This document shows, piece by piece, positions 31,290 through 42,321 of a stretch of 64,000 nt of DNA (its first letter is position 1; each line of letters opens with the position of its first letter). Below the pieces are notes generated by a model, which was not told where the DNA came from, ran no database searches, and saw only the letters and a program-made list of their open reading frames with translations. This DNA is from Flavobacteriales bacterium (lineage in GTDB: Bacteria; Bacteroidota; Bacteroidia; Flavobacteriales_D; Crocinitomicaceae), in NCBI GenBank assembly GCA_015665275.1, contig JADFAL010000029.1, positions 62,001 to 126,000 of the forward strand, read 5' to 3'. The position numbers and the translations under genes are program-made.

Positions 31290-32483
31290 TTAGTTCTGAA
31301 TCGCTGCAATTCCTGGAAGCACTTTTCCTTCCAAATATTCGAGCATGGCACCACCACCCGTAGAAACGTGGCTTACTTGATCGGCCAAATTGAATTTGTT
31401 GATTGCCGCTACAGAATCTCCACCTCCAATTAGTGAAAACGCTCCATTTGACGTTGATTTCGCAATCGCTTTTGCAACTGCTGCCGTTCCCTTCTGGAAG
31501 TTTTCCATTTCAAAAACACCCATCGGTCCGTTCCATAAAATCACTCTGGAATTGGCAATAATTTCTTCGCAAGCCGCTACTGTTTTCTCAGCAACATCCA
31601 GTCCCATCCATCCATCTTCAATAGCATCAATGGCTACCGTTTCACGATTTGCATCGTTGTCGAATTTATCTGCAACGATAGTGTCTACTGGAATGTAGAG
31701 GTTAACTCCCTTTGTTTTCGCTTCCAACATAATTTTTTTGGCGACATCCAAGTAATCGTCTTCGACTAATGAACTTCCTACCTTACCGCCATTTGCTTTT
31801 ACAAAGGTATATGCCATTCCTCCTCCTACAATCAGATTATCCACCTTATCTAGCAAGCGCTCGATGATGGTGATTTTCGAAGACACTTTCGCCCCTCCAA
31901 CGATTGCTGTGACTGGCTTTTCATTGCTTTCCAAAACCTTCTCTACACTTTTGATTTCGCTTTCGATTAAAAAGCCGAACATCTTGTCATTTGGAAAGAA
32001 TTCTGCAACAACTGTAGTAGACGCATGCGCTCTGTGCGCTGTTCCGAAGGCATCATTTACATAAACATCTCCATGCTTTGATAGCTTCTCAGCAAAACTT
32101 TTATCCCCTGCAGTTTCTTCCGCATGGTAACGAACATTGTCTAGCAAAACTACCGCTCCGGCCTCTAAATTTTCCGTGATTGAATAGGCTTCACCTCCAG
32201 CACAATCGCCTGCAAAAATCACCTCTGTTTCAAGCAATTTAGAAGTATGTTCAACAATGTGTTTCAATGAAAACTCGGGCTCATTGCCTGTCTTAGGACG
32301 ACCCAAATGCGACATAATCACAACGCTTCCACCATTTTCTAAAATATGTTTGATGGTTGGCACTGCGGCTCGAATTCGTGTGTCATCCGTAATTTCCATC
32401 GTTTCCTTATTCAACGGAACGTTGAAATCAACACGGATTAGAGCACGTTTTCCTTCGAAATTGTATGAGTGAATGTCTTGCAT
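31290..32483 (-). CDS. pgk: Phosphoglycerate kinase
   Basis: [40 protein letters not shown]; likely start MQDIHS at 32483. Confidence 0.98.
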   Translation of the reverse strand: MQDIHSYNFEGKRALIRVDFNVPLNKETMEITDDTRIRAAVPTIKHILENGGSVVIMSHLGRPKTGNEPEFSLKHIVEHTSKLLETEVIFAGDCAGGEAYSITENLEAGAVVLLDNVRYHAEETAGDKSFAEKLSKHGDVYVNDAFGTAHRAHASTTVVAEFFPNDKMFGFLIESEIKSVEKVLESNEKPVTAIVGGAKVSSKITIIERLLDKVDNLIVGGGMAYTFVKANGGKVGSSLVEDDYLDVAKKIMLEAKTKGVNLYIPVDTIVADKFDNDANRETVAIDAIEDGWMGLDVAEKTVAACEEIIANSRVILWNGPMGVFEMENFQKGTAAVAKAIAKSTSNGAFSLIGGGDSVAAINKFNLADQVSHVSTGGGAMLEYLEGKVLPGIAAIQN

Positions 32484-32555
32484 CGGAATGAAATTTTGAC
32501 GCAAATGTAACAAGAAAAACCCCGGATTCGAAAATCCAGAGTTCCTAGTGGTGGG

Positions 32556-34139
32556 TTATAAATTTAGATATTCTCGTAGGTCTTCCGAAGTCTCTAATGC
32601 GTCTGTCATATCTTCCATTTCGAATGTTGGCGTTTCACCAGAGTGCGTCTTTAAAGCAGCAAATTTTTCCTCAGATAACACGTAGGTTTTTTCATCGGAG
32701 GTGAATAATAATACCACATTCCTACTCTCCGTATTGCACGTTATCCGTCTTGGGTGGAAGCTAAAAGAGCCGTTATAATTCAGATCGACTACACAAGTTA
32801 CATGCTGCCGACTTATGGCTTTACCGGTTGCCGCATCTACATATATTGGGCTGATATTCGCTGGTGTTCCAATCCGATAGATCTGATCGCAATTATACAC
32901 TCCGAACTCGGGAGTGTTCAATCCTCTTACTAAATTCGGGTAAGTATGCCCCTCATTGACTCCTTCGGCCAACAATGTTCCGTTCGTATTAGACTCTTTC
33001 CGAAACACTTGCCCTCCACCTAGGCCCCACATATGACCTACTCGGAGGTGTCTTCGTTTCCACCATTTTCGTTTTGGCATTGGATCAACGTTCCAACCTT
33101 TTGGCAACTCTTCGGGATCGATTTCAAACATTTGTAGTGCCCTATCACCCTCTAAATTCGTCGCTTGAAACACTTGATCCTCCATATTAGACTTCTCCAT
33201 TTGTCGCCAAAGTACTTCTGAAATAGGAACGGATAAATTTACAGGCTCCAAAACCTCTGCTTGCATATCTGCACCAGCAGCAACGCCAAAACCGACCTGG
33301 GCATTATTGAAAGCAACCGGATGCTTCTTCTCCCAAACGCCCGATTCGTCGTCCATTTCGTAAAAATCGACATCATCTGCTTGACGTGTGCAATTGAAAT
33401 CTACCGAAACTGGTTGTGCCAATTTGAGCTGCGCATCTCCTTGTTTTGCGCGCAATTCAAACATTCCTGCAGAGCTGAAATTGTAATTTTGTTCACGTTC
33501 GTCGTAAGTCATGGGAATACCGGAGAAAGCGATATCTGCCTGATCTCTAAACTCGCGATATTGTAATTCGTACGGGCCTACAACTGGAGTCCCATCTTCA
33601 TAAATTACCGCATTCGCAGGTATGTTGATGCGCGAACCACTACTATGGATATATACGCCACCTTTTGCATTTTCGATGATATAGGTGCTGTATGCTGTTT
33701 GAAAAGGCTTAAGAAATTTCCTTACTTCTTTAAAATCTAATGGATTGCCAAAATGCAAGACAAACCCATGAAAATAGGCCTTTGCCTCTTCTCTCGTTTC
33801 TGCACCTTCCTGTTCAACCCAAGTCCATGAAGGATTATCAGCGGAAACCTGAGGAAGCAACCTCTTCAATTGCTCAATTCTATTGTTGTTTAGCGCTTCT
33901 TGATTAAAGTCTGGTGATTCCTTGTATGCCGTATATACCAAATCTATGTGGTAGATTGTTTTTCCAGTGATTTTGCGCGCCAATTCAGGATGTAACAACA
34001 ATGCATCCGCAAAATCTGTTGGAAGTCGAATGGTTCCTTCTTGCTCCATTTCATACTTATGAACCTTTTGAATGGGCGTGCTCGCCAATAGCGGAAAGGA
34101 AATCACGGAGATTAGAATGATTAGTGTTATTCTTTTCAT
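32556..34139 (-). CDS. Hypothetical secreted protein (possible ZU5-like/beta-sandwich region)
   Basis: Signal peptide MKRITLIILISVISFPLLAS; SRINIPANAVIYEDGTPVVGPYELQYREFRDQADI. Confidence 0.75.
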   Translation of the reverse strand: MKRITLIILISVISFPLLASTPIQKVHKYEMEQEGTIRLPTDFADALLLHPELARKITGKTIYHIDLVYTAYKESPDFNQEALNNNRIEQLKRLLPQVSADNPSWTWVEQEGAETREEAKAYFHGFVLHFGNPLDFKEVRKFLKPFQTAYSTYIIENAKGGVYIHSSGSRINIPANAVIYEDGTPVVGPYELQYREFRDQADIAFSGIPMTYDEREQNYNFSSAGMFELRAKQGDAQLKLAQPVSVDFNCTRQADDVDFYEMDDESGVWEKKHPVAFNNAQVGFGVAAGADMQAEVLEPVNLSVPISEVLWRQMEKSNMEDQVFQATNLEGDRALQMFEIDPEELPKGWNVDPMPKRKWWKRRHLRVGHMWGLGGGQVFRKESNTNGTLLAEGVNEGHTYPNLVRGLNTPEFGVYNCDQIYRIGTPANISPIYVDAATGKAISRQHVTCVVDLNYNGSFSFHPRRITCNTESRNVVLLFTSDEKTYVLSEEKFAALKTHSGETPTFEMEDMTDALETSEDLREYLNL

Positions 34140-34241
34140 AGTTACGGTCTTTCTACTAATCAATGTTTCTCGACATCAAAAGGTAACCGTGATCTTAAAA
34201 AAAGTTGAAGGCGAGGGGCTCATTTTGCTATCTTTATCTTA

Positions 34242-35624
34242 ATGTCGCAACCTAAAGTTTTCACGCTCCGTCAGGTAGTTTCCTCGATCCGAAAAACGAT
34301 TGAAGAACGCTACCAAAGTGAGTATTGGCTAAAAGTGGAAATGCACAAATTAGGCAAAACACCTAGCGGCCACTGTTATCCTGAACTCGTGCAAAAAGAG
34401 GATGGTAAGATTGTGGCTGAAATGCGCGGAACGATCTGGAGACATCATTTCGATGCAATCAACAAACGTTTTATGAGTGTGGTGAAAGAACCTTTAAAGG
34501 AAGACACCACGCTTCTGATGAAAGTTAAGGTGCAATTTCATGAAGTATACGGATTGAGTCTACAGATTACTGATATCGATCCGAATTATTCTCTTGGAGA
34601 ATTACAACGCGAACGGGCAGAGACACTTAAAAAATTGCAAAAGGATGGGTTGCTAGATGCCAATCAGAAATTGGATTTCCCTCTCCTTCCAAAACGTATC
34701 GCCGTAATCTCTGCTGCCTCTAGTAAAGGATTGTCCGATTTCATGAAAGTTATCGATGAAAACGAATGGGGATACAAATTCATCACGCATCTTTTTCCCG
34801 CATATTTACAAGGGGATCAGGCCGAACATTCGATCATTCATCAATTGAACCGCATCGCTAGGATTAAAGAGCATTTTGATATCGTCGTCATTGTTCGCGG
34901 TGGTGGTGGAGAGGTTGGAATGAGTTGTTACAACACTTACAATCTTTGCAAGGCCATCGCTTCTTTTCCCATTCCCATACTTACCGGAATTGGACATTCG
35001 ACCAACCTAACCGTAGCAGAATTGATTTCCTACCGGAATGCGATTACCCCAACCGAATTGGGAGATTTCCTCATTCAAGCCTTCCATAACTTCTCAATTC
35101 CGCTAAAAGATGCAGTGAAAAGTATCCGTTTGCACGTTACACAGCAATTGGAGGTGGCGCATTTGCAACTCAATACACATTCGAAGAATTTCGGTCATGT
35201 GGTTCGACAGGCATTGGATCGTGAAAGACAACTTATTCGCCTGGAAGAAAAAGAATTGGTGCACGTTTCCAAAGGTTTTACACGACGTAATTCCGAGAGT
35301 GTTCAACGATTGAGAAGGCAAATTTCGAGTGGGAGTCAATTGTTACTTCAAGAACACAAGAATGAACTCTTCCGGGTGAAGAGTCGCCTTTCCAACGACA
35401 GTTCGCAATATTTGAAAGATTCCAGAAATTCACTAGATAGCATGGAGCAACTGGTCAAGTTGGTAGACCCCGTTCATGTGCTGCAACGCGGCTATTCAAT
35501 TACAACCAAGAACGGCAAAACCATCTCAAAATCGAATGGTGTGAACGAGGGCGATACGATTACCACGAGAACTGCTAATTTTACACTGACTTCCAAAGTC
35601 CTTAAAAAAGAAGACGATGCCTGA
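34242..35624 (+). CDS. xseA: Exodeoxyribonuclease VII large subunit
   Basis: RIAVISAASSKGLSDFM, IVVIVRGGGG, HVLQRGYSITTKNGK. Confidence 0.95.
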   Translation: MSQPKVFTLRQVVSSIRKTIEERYQSEYWLKVEMHKLGKTPSGHCYPELVQKEDGKIVAEMRGTIWRHHFDAINKRFMSVVKEPLKEDTTLLMKVKVQFHEVYGLSLQITDIDPNYSLGELQRERAETLKKLQKDGLLDANQKLDFPLLPKRIAVISAASSKGLSDFMKVIDENEWGYKFITHLFPAYLQGDQAEHSIIHQLNRIARIKEHFDIVVIVRGGGGEVGMSCYNTYNLCKAIASFPIPILTGIGHSTNLTVAELISYRNAITPTELGDFLIQAFHNFSIPLKDAVKSIRLHVTQQLEVAHLQLNTHSKNFGHVVRQALDRERQLIRLEEKELVHVSKGFTRRNSESVQRLRRQISSGSQLLLQEHKNELFRVKSRLSNDSSQYLKDSRNSLDSMEQLVKLVDPVHVLQRGYSITTKNGKTISKSNGVNEGDTITTRTANFTLTSKVLKKEDDA

Positions 35625-35814
35625 ACAACCAAAATACACCGAAGCATTTGAAGAATTGCAACAAATTGTTGCCGATATTGAGGATGGTGAAATCAGCGTG
35701 GATGAATTAAGTGTTAAGGTAAAACGCGCTTCGGAGTTGATTAAAATCTGTAAGGAAAAACTGACAGCAACGGATTCGGACATCTCAAAAATTTTGGAAA
35801 ATCTGGAAGATTGA
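35617..35814 (+). CDS. xseB: Exodeoxyribonuclease VII small subunit
   Basis: 65 aa YTEAFEELQQIVADIEDGEISVDELSVKVKRASELIKICKEKL; overlaps xseA end. Confidence 0.95.
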   Translation: MPEQPKYTEAFEELQQIVADIEDGEISVDELSVKVKRASELIKICKEKLTATDSDISKILENLED

Positions 35815-35861
35815 TTTATTCCATTCCGTAAGTGCAACATCTTTTATAACTTACATCGAGA

Positions 35862-36662
35862 ATGAGAACTACAAACCTGAGTGACGGCACAAAAGTGTAC
35901 TGTCTAAAAGCGCCTGAGGCAAAAATGCTCGACCATCACGTGGAAGGGTATTTTCAGCACGGAATTACCATTTCAGATAATGACATCATTTTCGATGTAG
36001 GCGCCAATATTGGCATTTTTGGTGTTCGTGCCACACAGCGGCACAATGACGTGAAGATCTATTGTTTCGAGCCCATTCCTGACATTGCAGAAGTGCTACA
36101 ACAGAATGCTAATGAGTTAAGTAAGGGCGGAATGATCGTGAAAAAATGTGGTTTGTCTGATAATGCTGGAGAAGCTGAATTCACCTATTTCCCGAACACC
36201 CCTGCATTGTCTACGTCACTCCCTGATGATTGGGAACACAATCCAAAAGCTTTTGAAAATGCGGTGAAAGGAACCATGAAGAATCCTCCAAAAGAAATGC
36301 GCTGGATGCGACTGATTCCAAGTTTTGCGGCACCACTAATTGCTAAGCATTTGCTGAAAGGAAAGAAACAAGTTCATTGCGAATTGAAGACCGTTTCTTC
36401 GATTATGGCTGAAGAAAATGTAGATCGAATTGACCTGTTAAAAGTAGATTGTGAAGGTGCTGAATTGAAGGTTTTACAAGGAATTTCAGATAAAGACTGG
36501 CCGAAGATTAAATCGGCTGTCATTGAAGTGCACGATCTGGAAGGAAGGCTAGAGACGATCCGCGGATTGCTTGAGAAAAATGGCTTTGGGTCGATTCATG
36601 TGGAGCGCGAACAAGGGTTGGAGGATACCAAAATGTATAATCTTTACGCTACTCGGGCATGA
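35862..36662 (+). CDS. FkbM-family methyltransferase
   Basis: DVGANIGIFGVRATQ, CFEPIPD, DLLKVDCEGAELKVLQGI. Confidence 0.9.
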   Translation: MRTTNLSDGTKVYCLKAPEAKMLDHHVEGYFQHGITISDNDIIFDVGANIGIFGVRATQRHNDVKIYCFEPIPDIAEVLQQNANELSKGGMIVKKCGLSDNAGEAEFTYFPNTPALSTSLPDDWEHNPKAFENAVKGTMKNPPKEMRWMRLIPSFAAPLIAKHLLKGKKQVHCELKTVSSIMAEENVDRIDLLKVDCEGAELKVLQGISDKDWPKIKSAVIEVHDLEGRLETIRGLLEKNGFGSIHVEREQGLEDTKMYNLYATRA

Positions 36663-37363
36663 CAAACTTTGAAATAGTCATGGGAACCGTTCTGGTTTTT
36701 GCTGCATCCAACATATTTGGGTTGGTGTACTCGTATTTCGCGCTGTACTCCAATATTTTTAAACGGTATAGAATTCAGGAAAAAGCCTATGTCAAGGGAA
36801 TATTTAAGCAACGATTTCCGTTGTATATATTGAACGTTTTTCTAGTAATCGGATTAGCAGCCGGAAGTTTGTTCGTTTTGGGAGACCTTTTGGACACATC
36901 ACTTCCAAGCATTTGGATTTTGCTTGGGCAATTGGCATTCATCTTTCTGATTGACGATGTTTGGTTCTATTTTGCCCATCGTTGGATGCACGAAAACAAA
37001 TGGGCTTTGAAGAACATTCATAGCATTCATCACCGCGCTACAACGCCTTTCCCGATGGAGTATTTGTATGTTCACCCGTTGGAATGGATGATAGGAATGA
37101 TTGGGATTGCGCTAGGGGTTGGACTGATATTTGCCGTGATGCCTGTGAATATTTATGTTATTTGGGCAATGGGATTAATTCGTAACTTACATGAAATACA
37201 CATTCACTCTGATCTGGATATCCCCTGGTTGAACTGGGTTCCTTTTATGAGTAGCACCAAAAATCATGATGTTCACCATGCCAAATTGAATGGGAATTAT
37301 GCTTCATTTTTCTCCTTTTGGGACAAGATCATGAAAACAGAATATAGTGACAATGCGAAGTAA
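36659..37363 (+). CDS. Sterol desaturase/fatty acid hydroxylase family protein
   Basis: His boxes FYFAHRWMHEN, HSIHHRA, HDVHHAKLNGNYASFFSFWDKIM. Confidence 0.92.
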   Translation: MTNFEIVMGTVLVFAASNIFGLVYSYFALYSNIFKRYRIQEKAYVKGIFKQRFPLYILNVFLVIGLAAGSLFVLGDLLDTSLPSIWILLGQLAFIFLIDDVWFYFAHRWMHENKWALKNIHSIHHRATTPFPMEYLYVHPLEWMIGMIGIALGVGLIFAVMPVNIYVIWAMGLIRNLHEIHIHSDLDIPWLNWVPFMSSTKNHDVHHAKLNGNYASFFSFWDKIMKTEYSDNAK

Positions 37364-37799
37364 TAAATGGTTTTTACTTATCGGTATACTGGCAGTCTTC
37401 TTTCTGAATTCGTCCTTTGCACCAATGCCCCAAGGTTCAGCAACCCTAACCGTTGAAATTACTAATATCAAGAATAAAAAAGGCCGAATTCAAATTGGTC
37501 TCTACAATAATTACAAGAGCTTCCCAAAAGTTGGTAAACAGTATAAAATGGTTCGTTTAAAACCCACCGGGAAAACCATAAAACATAAGTTCACTGGGCT
37601 GAAGTCTGGTAAATATGCCATTGGCATTTATCATGATGAAAACGGAGATAAAAAATGCAATAAGAACATGCTTGGTGTTCCCACCGAAGCGTATGCATTC
37701 TCGCGAAATTTCCGTCCAAAGTTTTCTGCTCCAAAGTTTAGTGATTGTTCTATCAGCCTGAAAAATGCACGTTTGATTAGCATTAAATTAGTTTATTAA
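37347..37799 (+). CDS. DUF2141 family secreted protein
   Basis: LTVEITNIKNKKGRIQIGLYNN, GKYAIGIYHDENGDKKCNKNMLGVPTEAYAFS. Confidence 0.9.
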   Translation: MTMRSNKWFLLIGILAVFFLNSSFAPMPQGSATLTVEITNIKNKKGRIQIGLYNNYKSFPKVGKQYKMVRLKPTGKTIKHKFTGLKSGKYAIGIYHDENGDKKCNKNMLGVPTEAYAFSRNFRPKFSAPKFSDCSISLKNARLISIKLVY

Positions 37800-37809
37800 A
37801 ACCAATATA

Positions 37810-38250
37810 TTGAGTTACGATTTAGTCACGGTTGCCAGATATGATAGCTCCATTCGCGCCCACATTGTAAAGGCACATTTGGAAGGGCACGGTATCGTCT
37901 GTTTTGTTTTCGATGCTAATATGGTTGATCTCGATCCACTTCTAAGCAATGCCGTTGGCGGAGTAAAAGTTAAAGTGCGTGAGAAGGATTCGGAGGAAGC
38001 CCTTTTAATACTCAAGGAACTTGAAGAAACACCTTACACGGACGAGAATGATGAGGTAATCGCATGTCCAAATTGTGGTTCTACCTCTTATTACACACAT
38101 TTTAACTCCATGCGGAACGCGAAAAGTATTCTTGCCTTTCTTGTGTCGGCTGTGGTGTTCGTTTTTCCAATTTACCGAAAAGAGGTATTGCGTTGCAAGG
38201 AATGCGATACCGAGTTTGACACGAAAACTTCGGAGCATGTGGACGTATGA
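37810..38250 (+). CDS. DUF2007-like protein with C-terminal zinc-ribbon-like Cys pairs
   Basis: VARYDSSIRAHIVKAHLEGHGIVCFVFDANMVDLDPLLSNAVGGVKVKV; CPNCG...CKECD. Confidence 0.82.
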   Translation: MSYDLVTVARYDSSIRAHIVKAHLEGHGIVCFVFDANMVDLDPLLSNAVGGVKVKVREKDSEEALLILKELEETPYTDENDEVIACPNCGSTSYYTHFNSMRNAKSILAFLVSAVVFVFPIYRKEVLRCKECDTEFDTKTSEHVDV

Positions 38251-39056
38251 AAAAAACGGTAGTAAAAATAGCCTCCATTCTAGCTCCTAAAAAGGTAGCG
38301 AACTATGCGTACGACAAACTTACCCGACCTCAAGTGCACAAGCTGAGAGATAATGAAGTTGAGGTGTTAGATACGGCTCAAAAAAGCGTTTTTCCTTACA
38401 AAGGTTTTGATATTCAATCCTATCATTGGCCGGGGCCGGGCGAAAATATCTTGCTCATTCACGGCTGGGAAGGTCAAGCCGGAAACTTTGCCGATTTGAT
38501 CTTGAAGCTTCAAGCTGCTCAGTTCAACATTTTCGCTTTTGATGGGCCTTCGCATGGGTTTAGTTCCAGAGGTAAAACAAGCTTGTTCGAGTTTACCGAA
38601 TTGGTAGGGCACTTTATCCGAAACTACAAGGTGAAAAAACTGGTAAGTCATTCTTTCGGGGGCGTGGCAACTACGTATTCCTTGTTTGCCAATCAAGATT
38701 TAAATATTGAGCGCTACGTGCTTTTGACAACGCCTGATCGGTTTTCCGAACGTATTGATGATGTTGCTAAGCAAACAGGCATTACCAATAAAGTAAAGCA
38801 ACGCCTTATCCACCGCCTGAATACCGAAACAGGTTTTGATGCGAATGACTTGAATGTGCATGACTTTGTTAAAAAGGTCAATGTAGAAAAGGCACTAATC
38901 ATCCATGATAAAAACGACTCCGTGATTCCAATTTCACAATCATTGAATGTTCACAAACACTGGGAAGCATCAGAATTTGAATCCATTGAAGGCACTGGGC
39001 ATTTTAGAATTTTGAGAACGGAATTTGTACTGGAAAAGGTGTTGGGCTTTTTGTGA
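38247..39056 (+). CDS. Alpha/beta hydrolase
   Basis: ILLIHGWEGQAGNF, VSHSFGG nucleophile elbow, terminal GTGHFRILR. Confidence 0.9.
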   Translation: MKKTVVKIASILAPKKVANYAYDKLTRPQVHKLRDNEVEVLDTAQKSVFPYKGFDIQSYHWPGPGENILLIHGWEGQAGNFADLILKLQAAQFNIFAFDGPSHGFSSRGKTSLFEFTELVGHFIRNYKVKKLVSHSFGGVATTYSLFANQDLNIERYVLLTTPDRFSERIDDVAKQTGITNKVKQRLIHRLNTETGFDANDLNVHDFVKKVNVEKALIIHDKNDSVIPISQSLNVHKHWEASEFESIEGTGHFRILRTEFVLEKVLGFL

Positions 39057-39214
39057 GAATCGAGTGATGGGTAAAAATATGCTTTCTGGATTTTGGGGTT
39101 ATGGCGCTCATTTCCTGTGACTTATAGCAAGTCATCAAAAACCTTCAACGCAAAAATGCGTTTAAGTATTTTTGCATTTACTAGTTTTTGCTGAAAATTT
39201 TAGCTATTTTCTTA

Positions 39215-39874
39215 CTACTCCTCCAACAAGTTCTCCATATCCCGCATCATCTTGGTTACTTCCGCATCCTTCGTACCATCATAATACCCTCGAATCCGTA
39301 GTTCCCGATCCACCAGAACAAAATTATTGGTATGAATGAAATCGCTTCCTGCATCGCCTAAATTTCTAGCCTCAGCTGGCTTCAAAGTGAAATAAGAAGT
39401 ACGCGCTAATTGGTACAAATCCTCTTTATCGCCCGTCAGAAAATGCCAATTATCTCCTGATGCATTGTGCTTGTTCGCATACCACTTCATACGCTGAACG
39501 GTATCATTCTGTGGGTCCACAGTAAAGCTTAAAATCTTTACGTCGTCATTCGATTTAAACTTTCGGTGCACCCGCTGCATTTGCTTATTCATGATCGGAC
39601 AAATGGAGCCGCAGTGTGTAAAAAAGTACTCTGCAACGTGGATTTTACCCTTAACTTCATCGAGCGTCACTGTTTCACCATCCTGATTAGTCATGGAGAA
39701 TTCACCAATGCTGTGGCCGTAGCCAATATTACGCACCGATTCGTCTACAACTTCAGGGTTCAAATCATTCGGATTAAGAACGGGAAGTTTCTCTTTCTTT
39801 TCCTCCGTCATGATGAAATATGCAGCACCAATTCCGGCAACGAGAATCGCAAATACAATGATCAATTTGTACAT
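39215..39874 (-). CDS. SCO1/SenC family copper-chaperone-like protein
   Basis: VAEYFFTHCGSICPIMNKQMQ (CxxxC), DPQNDTVQRMKWYA, distal His. Confidence 0.92.
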   Translation of the reverse strand: MYKLIIVFAILVAGIGAAYFIMTEEKKEKLPVLNPNDLNPEVVDESVRNIGYGHSIGEFSMTNQDGETVTLDEVKGKIHVAEYFFTHCGSICPIMNKQMQRVHRKFKSNDDVKILSFTVDPQNDTVQRMKWYANKHNASGDNWHFLTGDKEDLYQLARTSYFTLKPAEARNLGDAGSDFIHTNNFVLVDRELRIRGYYDGTKDAEVTKMMRDMENLLEE

Positions 39875-39968
39875 GCTACAAAGTTACGGCTTCTCCTTCA
39901 TAGTTTTACTTACAGCGGAGGAGCTTCTTCAAAATGATTGCTAATTTTAGGGAACACAATAAAGAGAG

Positions 39969-41015
39969 ATGATCGATACGCAATTACTGAATAAAATTTG
40001 CACCACACCCGGTGCGCCAGGCTTCGAACAAAAAGTACGAGAGTTAGTTTTGAACGAAATCAAGGAGCTGGCTGATGAGGTTGAGATTGATAACATGGGC
40101 AACGTCTATGCGATCAAAAGGGGGAAAGAAAGCAAACGCGTTATGGTGGGAGCCCACATGGACGAAATTGGATTCATTGTTACGCATATTGATGACAACG
40201 GATTTATCCGTTTTCATACCCTTGGAGGATTCGATCCGAAAACGCTTACCGCACAGCGCGTAATTGTGCATGGAACCGAAGATGTGATTGGAGTTATGGC
40301 ATCAAAGCCAATTCATGTAATGTCACCGGAAGAAAGAAATAAGGTTGCAAAAACAAAAGACTATTTCATTGATACTGGATTGTCGGTTGAAGACGTGAAA
40401 AAATGCGTTAAAATTGGAGATTCGATCACACGCGAACGCGAATTCATTGAAATGGGCGATTGCGTCAATGGAAAATCATTAGACAATCGATTGGCAGTGT
40501 TTATTCTAATTGAAACGCTTCGAAACCTGAAAGGAAAAGAGATCCCATACGATTTGTATGGTGTTTTTACCGTTCAGGAAGAAGTAGGAATTAGAGGCGC
40601 GAATGTTTCCTCTTTAAGAATCAATCCTGATTTTGGATTTGGACTGGACACAACTATCGCGTTCGATTTACCCGGTGCTGCAGCGCATGAAAAGATTACG
40701 GAACTTGGTAAAGGAACTGCAATTAAAATTATGGATGCGTCCACCATTTGCGATTACCGAATGGTGCAATACATGAAGAATACAGCTGATAAGTATGAAA
40801 TCAAGTGGCAACCGGAAATCCTTACGGCTGGAGGAACTGATACTGCCGGAATTCAACGTATGACGGAAGGCGGATCCATTGCGGGTGCTGTTTCTATTCC
40901 TACACGACACTTGCATCAGGTGATTGAAATGGCACACAAAGAAGATATCAAAGGAAGTATTGATTTACTCACAGCCTGTATTTCAGATATTGATCAACAC
41001 GATTGGAATTTTTAA
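39969..41015 (+). CDS. M42-family metallopeptidase
   Basis: KRVMVGAHMDEIGFIV, CVNGKSLDNRLAVF, FTVQEEVGIRGANV, GGTDTAGIQ, SIPTRHLHQ. Confidence 0.95.
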   Translation: MIDTQLLNKICTTPGAPGFEQKVRELVLNEIKELADEVEIDNMGNVYAIKRGKESKRVMVGAHMDEIGFIVTHIDDNGFIRFHTLGGFDPKTLTAQRVIVHGTEDVIGVMASKPIHVMSPEERNKVAKTKDYFIDTGLSVEDVKKCVKIGDSITREREFIEMGDCVNGKSLDNRLAVFILIETLRNLKGKEIPYDLYGVFTVQEEVGIRGANVSSLRINPDFGFGLDTTIAFDLPGAAAHEKITELGKGTAIKIMDASTICDYRMVQYMKNTADKYEIKWQPEILTAGGTDTAGIQRMTEGGSIAGAVSIPTRHLHQVIEMAHKEDIKGSIDLLTACISDIDQHDWNF

Positions 41016-41204
41016 TGTCAATATGAAGTAATACTTCATGTTTTCAACATGAATTGGCAACTTGATTTAAACTACTCTATTTTTAAATAGAATGCGGTTA
41101 CAAGTTTCATTTGCACATTTCGAAATAACAAACCTTTGCGTCCTTCGTGGTAATCTTCGGCACGGAATTAGCTCTACAGTTATCAAACCCATAAATCTGT
41201 AGCT

Positions 41205-41648
41205 ATGAAACATGCATTTTTGATACTCGCCTTAGTAGGAGGTTCCATTGCTTTTGGTCAATCAGAATCTCGTGTTGAGAAAAAGTATGAGCGCTATGAA
41301 AATGGCGAACTTAAAGAGGATAAATACTACCTTGAAGAAAACGGTCAAGTGATTGCTGGAGAAGATTTCGACACACCAGAGTTTGCCGAAATGCAAGCTA
41401 AGATGGATGCAAAACGACTAGAAATGGACCAACGCATGCAAGACATGCAGACAAAAGCTGATCAAATGATGCAAAAAGCACGTCAGGACATGGACCTTCG
41501 CATACAGGAAATGCAACAACGCATGAACAAAATGCAAAAAGAAATGGACATTAAGATGCAGCAACAGCAACCGGCAAAGTCACCTCAAATAGCCGCGCCT
41601 GCAAACAATTCAGCACCGAATAGCTTGGGTGCTACGTTTCAAACGTGA
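41205..41648 (+). CDS. Secreted Met/Gln-rich coiled-coil protein
   Basis: Signal peptide then repeated MQ/MD-rich helix (QRMQDMQTKADQMMQKARQDMDLRIQEMQQRMNKMQKEMDIKMQQQQ). Confidence 0.75.
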   Translation: MKHAFLILALVGGSIAFGQSESRVEKKYERYENGELKEDKYYLEENGQVIAGEDFDTPEFAEMQAKMDAKRLEMDQRMQDMQTKADQMMQKARQDMDLRIQEMQQRMNKMQKEMDIKMQQQQPAKSPQIAAPANNSAPNSLGATFQT

Positions 41649-41791
41649 GAGAGACACTAGACATTCAAACGTCAGACATTCAGATGCTCGACACTTAACC
41701 AGTTATTCCTAGTTGCAAAATGCGCAAATCAACGAGTTGAACATGCGCATTGCCTTTTCATAAATCGAAGCTATTGAAATAGCTTTGGAGT

Positions 41792-42253
41792 ATGAAACCC
41801 TGCCTATTCGTACTAGCATTCTTGACATCTTGGAATTCAAATTCTCAAATTGACGCAGTAGTTATTACTTCCGATCACAGCTACAATGGTGGTTATTCAA
41901 CGAACATTGGCGTTGGGGGAATGTCTCATCGAGGTTTCTTTGAACATATATTCACCTATTCCGCTGGTGTGAACTTTACTTCCATCAATAAAAAACACAT
42001 GATCGGTCCCTACGCAATGATTCAGTATACCTTGGGGACATCTCACAATACTATGATTTTTCCCATTGCTCAAGTGTGGGTATCGGCCCCAAGCGATTTT
42101 CAGTTCATGTCCCTTAAAGCGAGTCCATGTGTTGGAATATCATTATTGAGCTTCGTTTACGCTACCGTTGGGTACAATTTTAATTTGACAAAAGATGAAT
42201 TTTCCAATATTGATCCATTGCGAATTTCAATTGGTTTCCATGTTCCATTTTGA
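41792..42253 (+). CDS. Hypothetical secreted/outer-membrane-like protein
   Basis: 153 aa with signal peptide and alternating beta-like pattern. Confidence 0.6.
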   Translation: MKPCLFVLAFLTSWNSNSQIDAVVITSDHSYNGGYSTNIGVGGMSHRGFFEHIFTYSAGVNFTSINKKHMIGPYAMIQYTLGTSHNTMIFPIAQVWVSAPSDFQFMSLKASPCVGISLLSFVYATVGYNFNLTKDEFSNIDPLRISIGFHVPF

Positions 42254-42321
42254 CTTTGTGATCGAAGGTTCAATCCAACTTACTCAGAAGAAACTACGTT
42301 ACTTCTTCAGAATAAAAGGAT

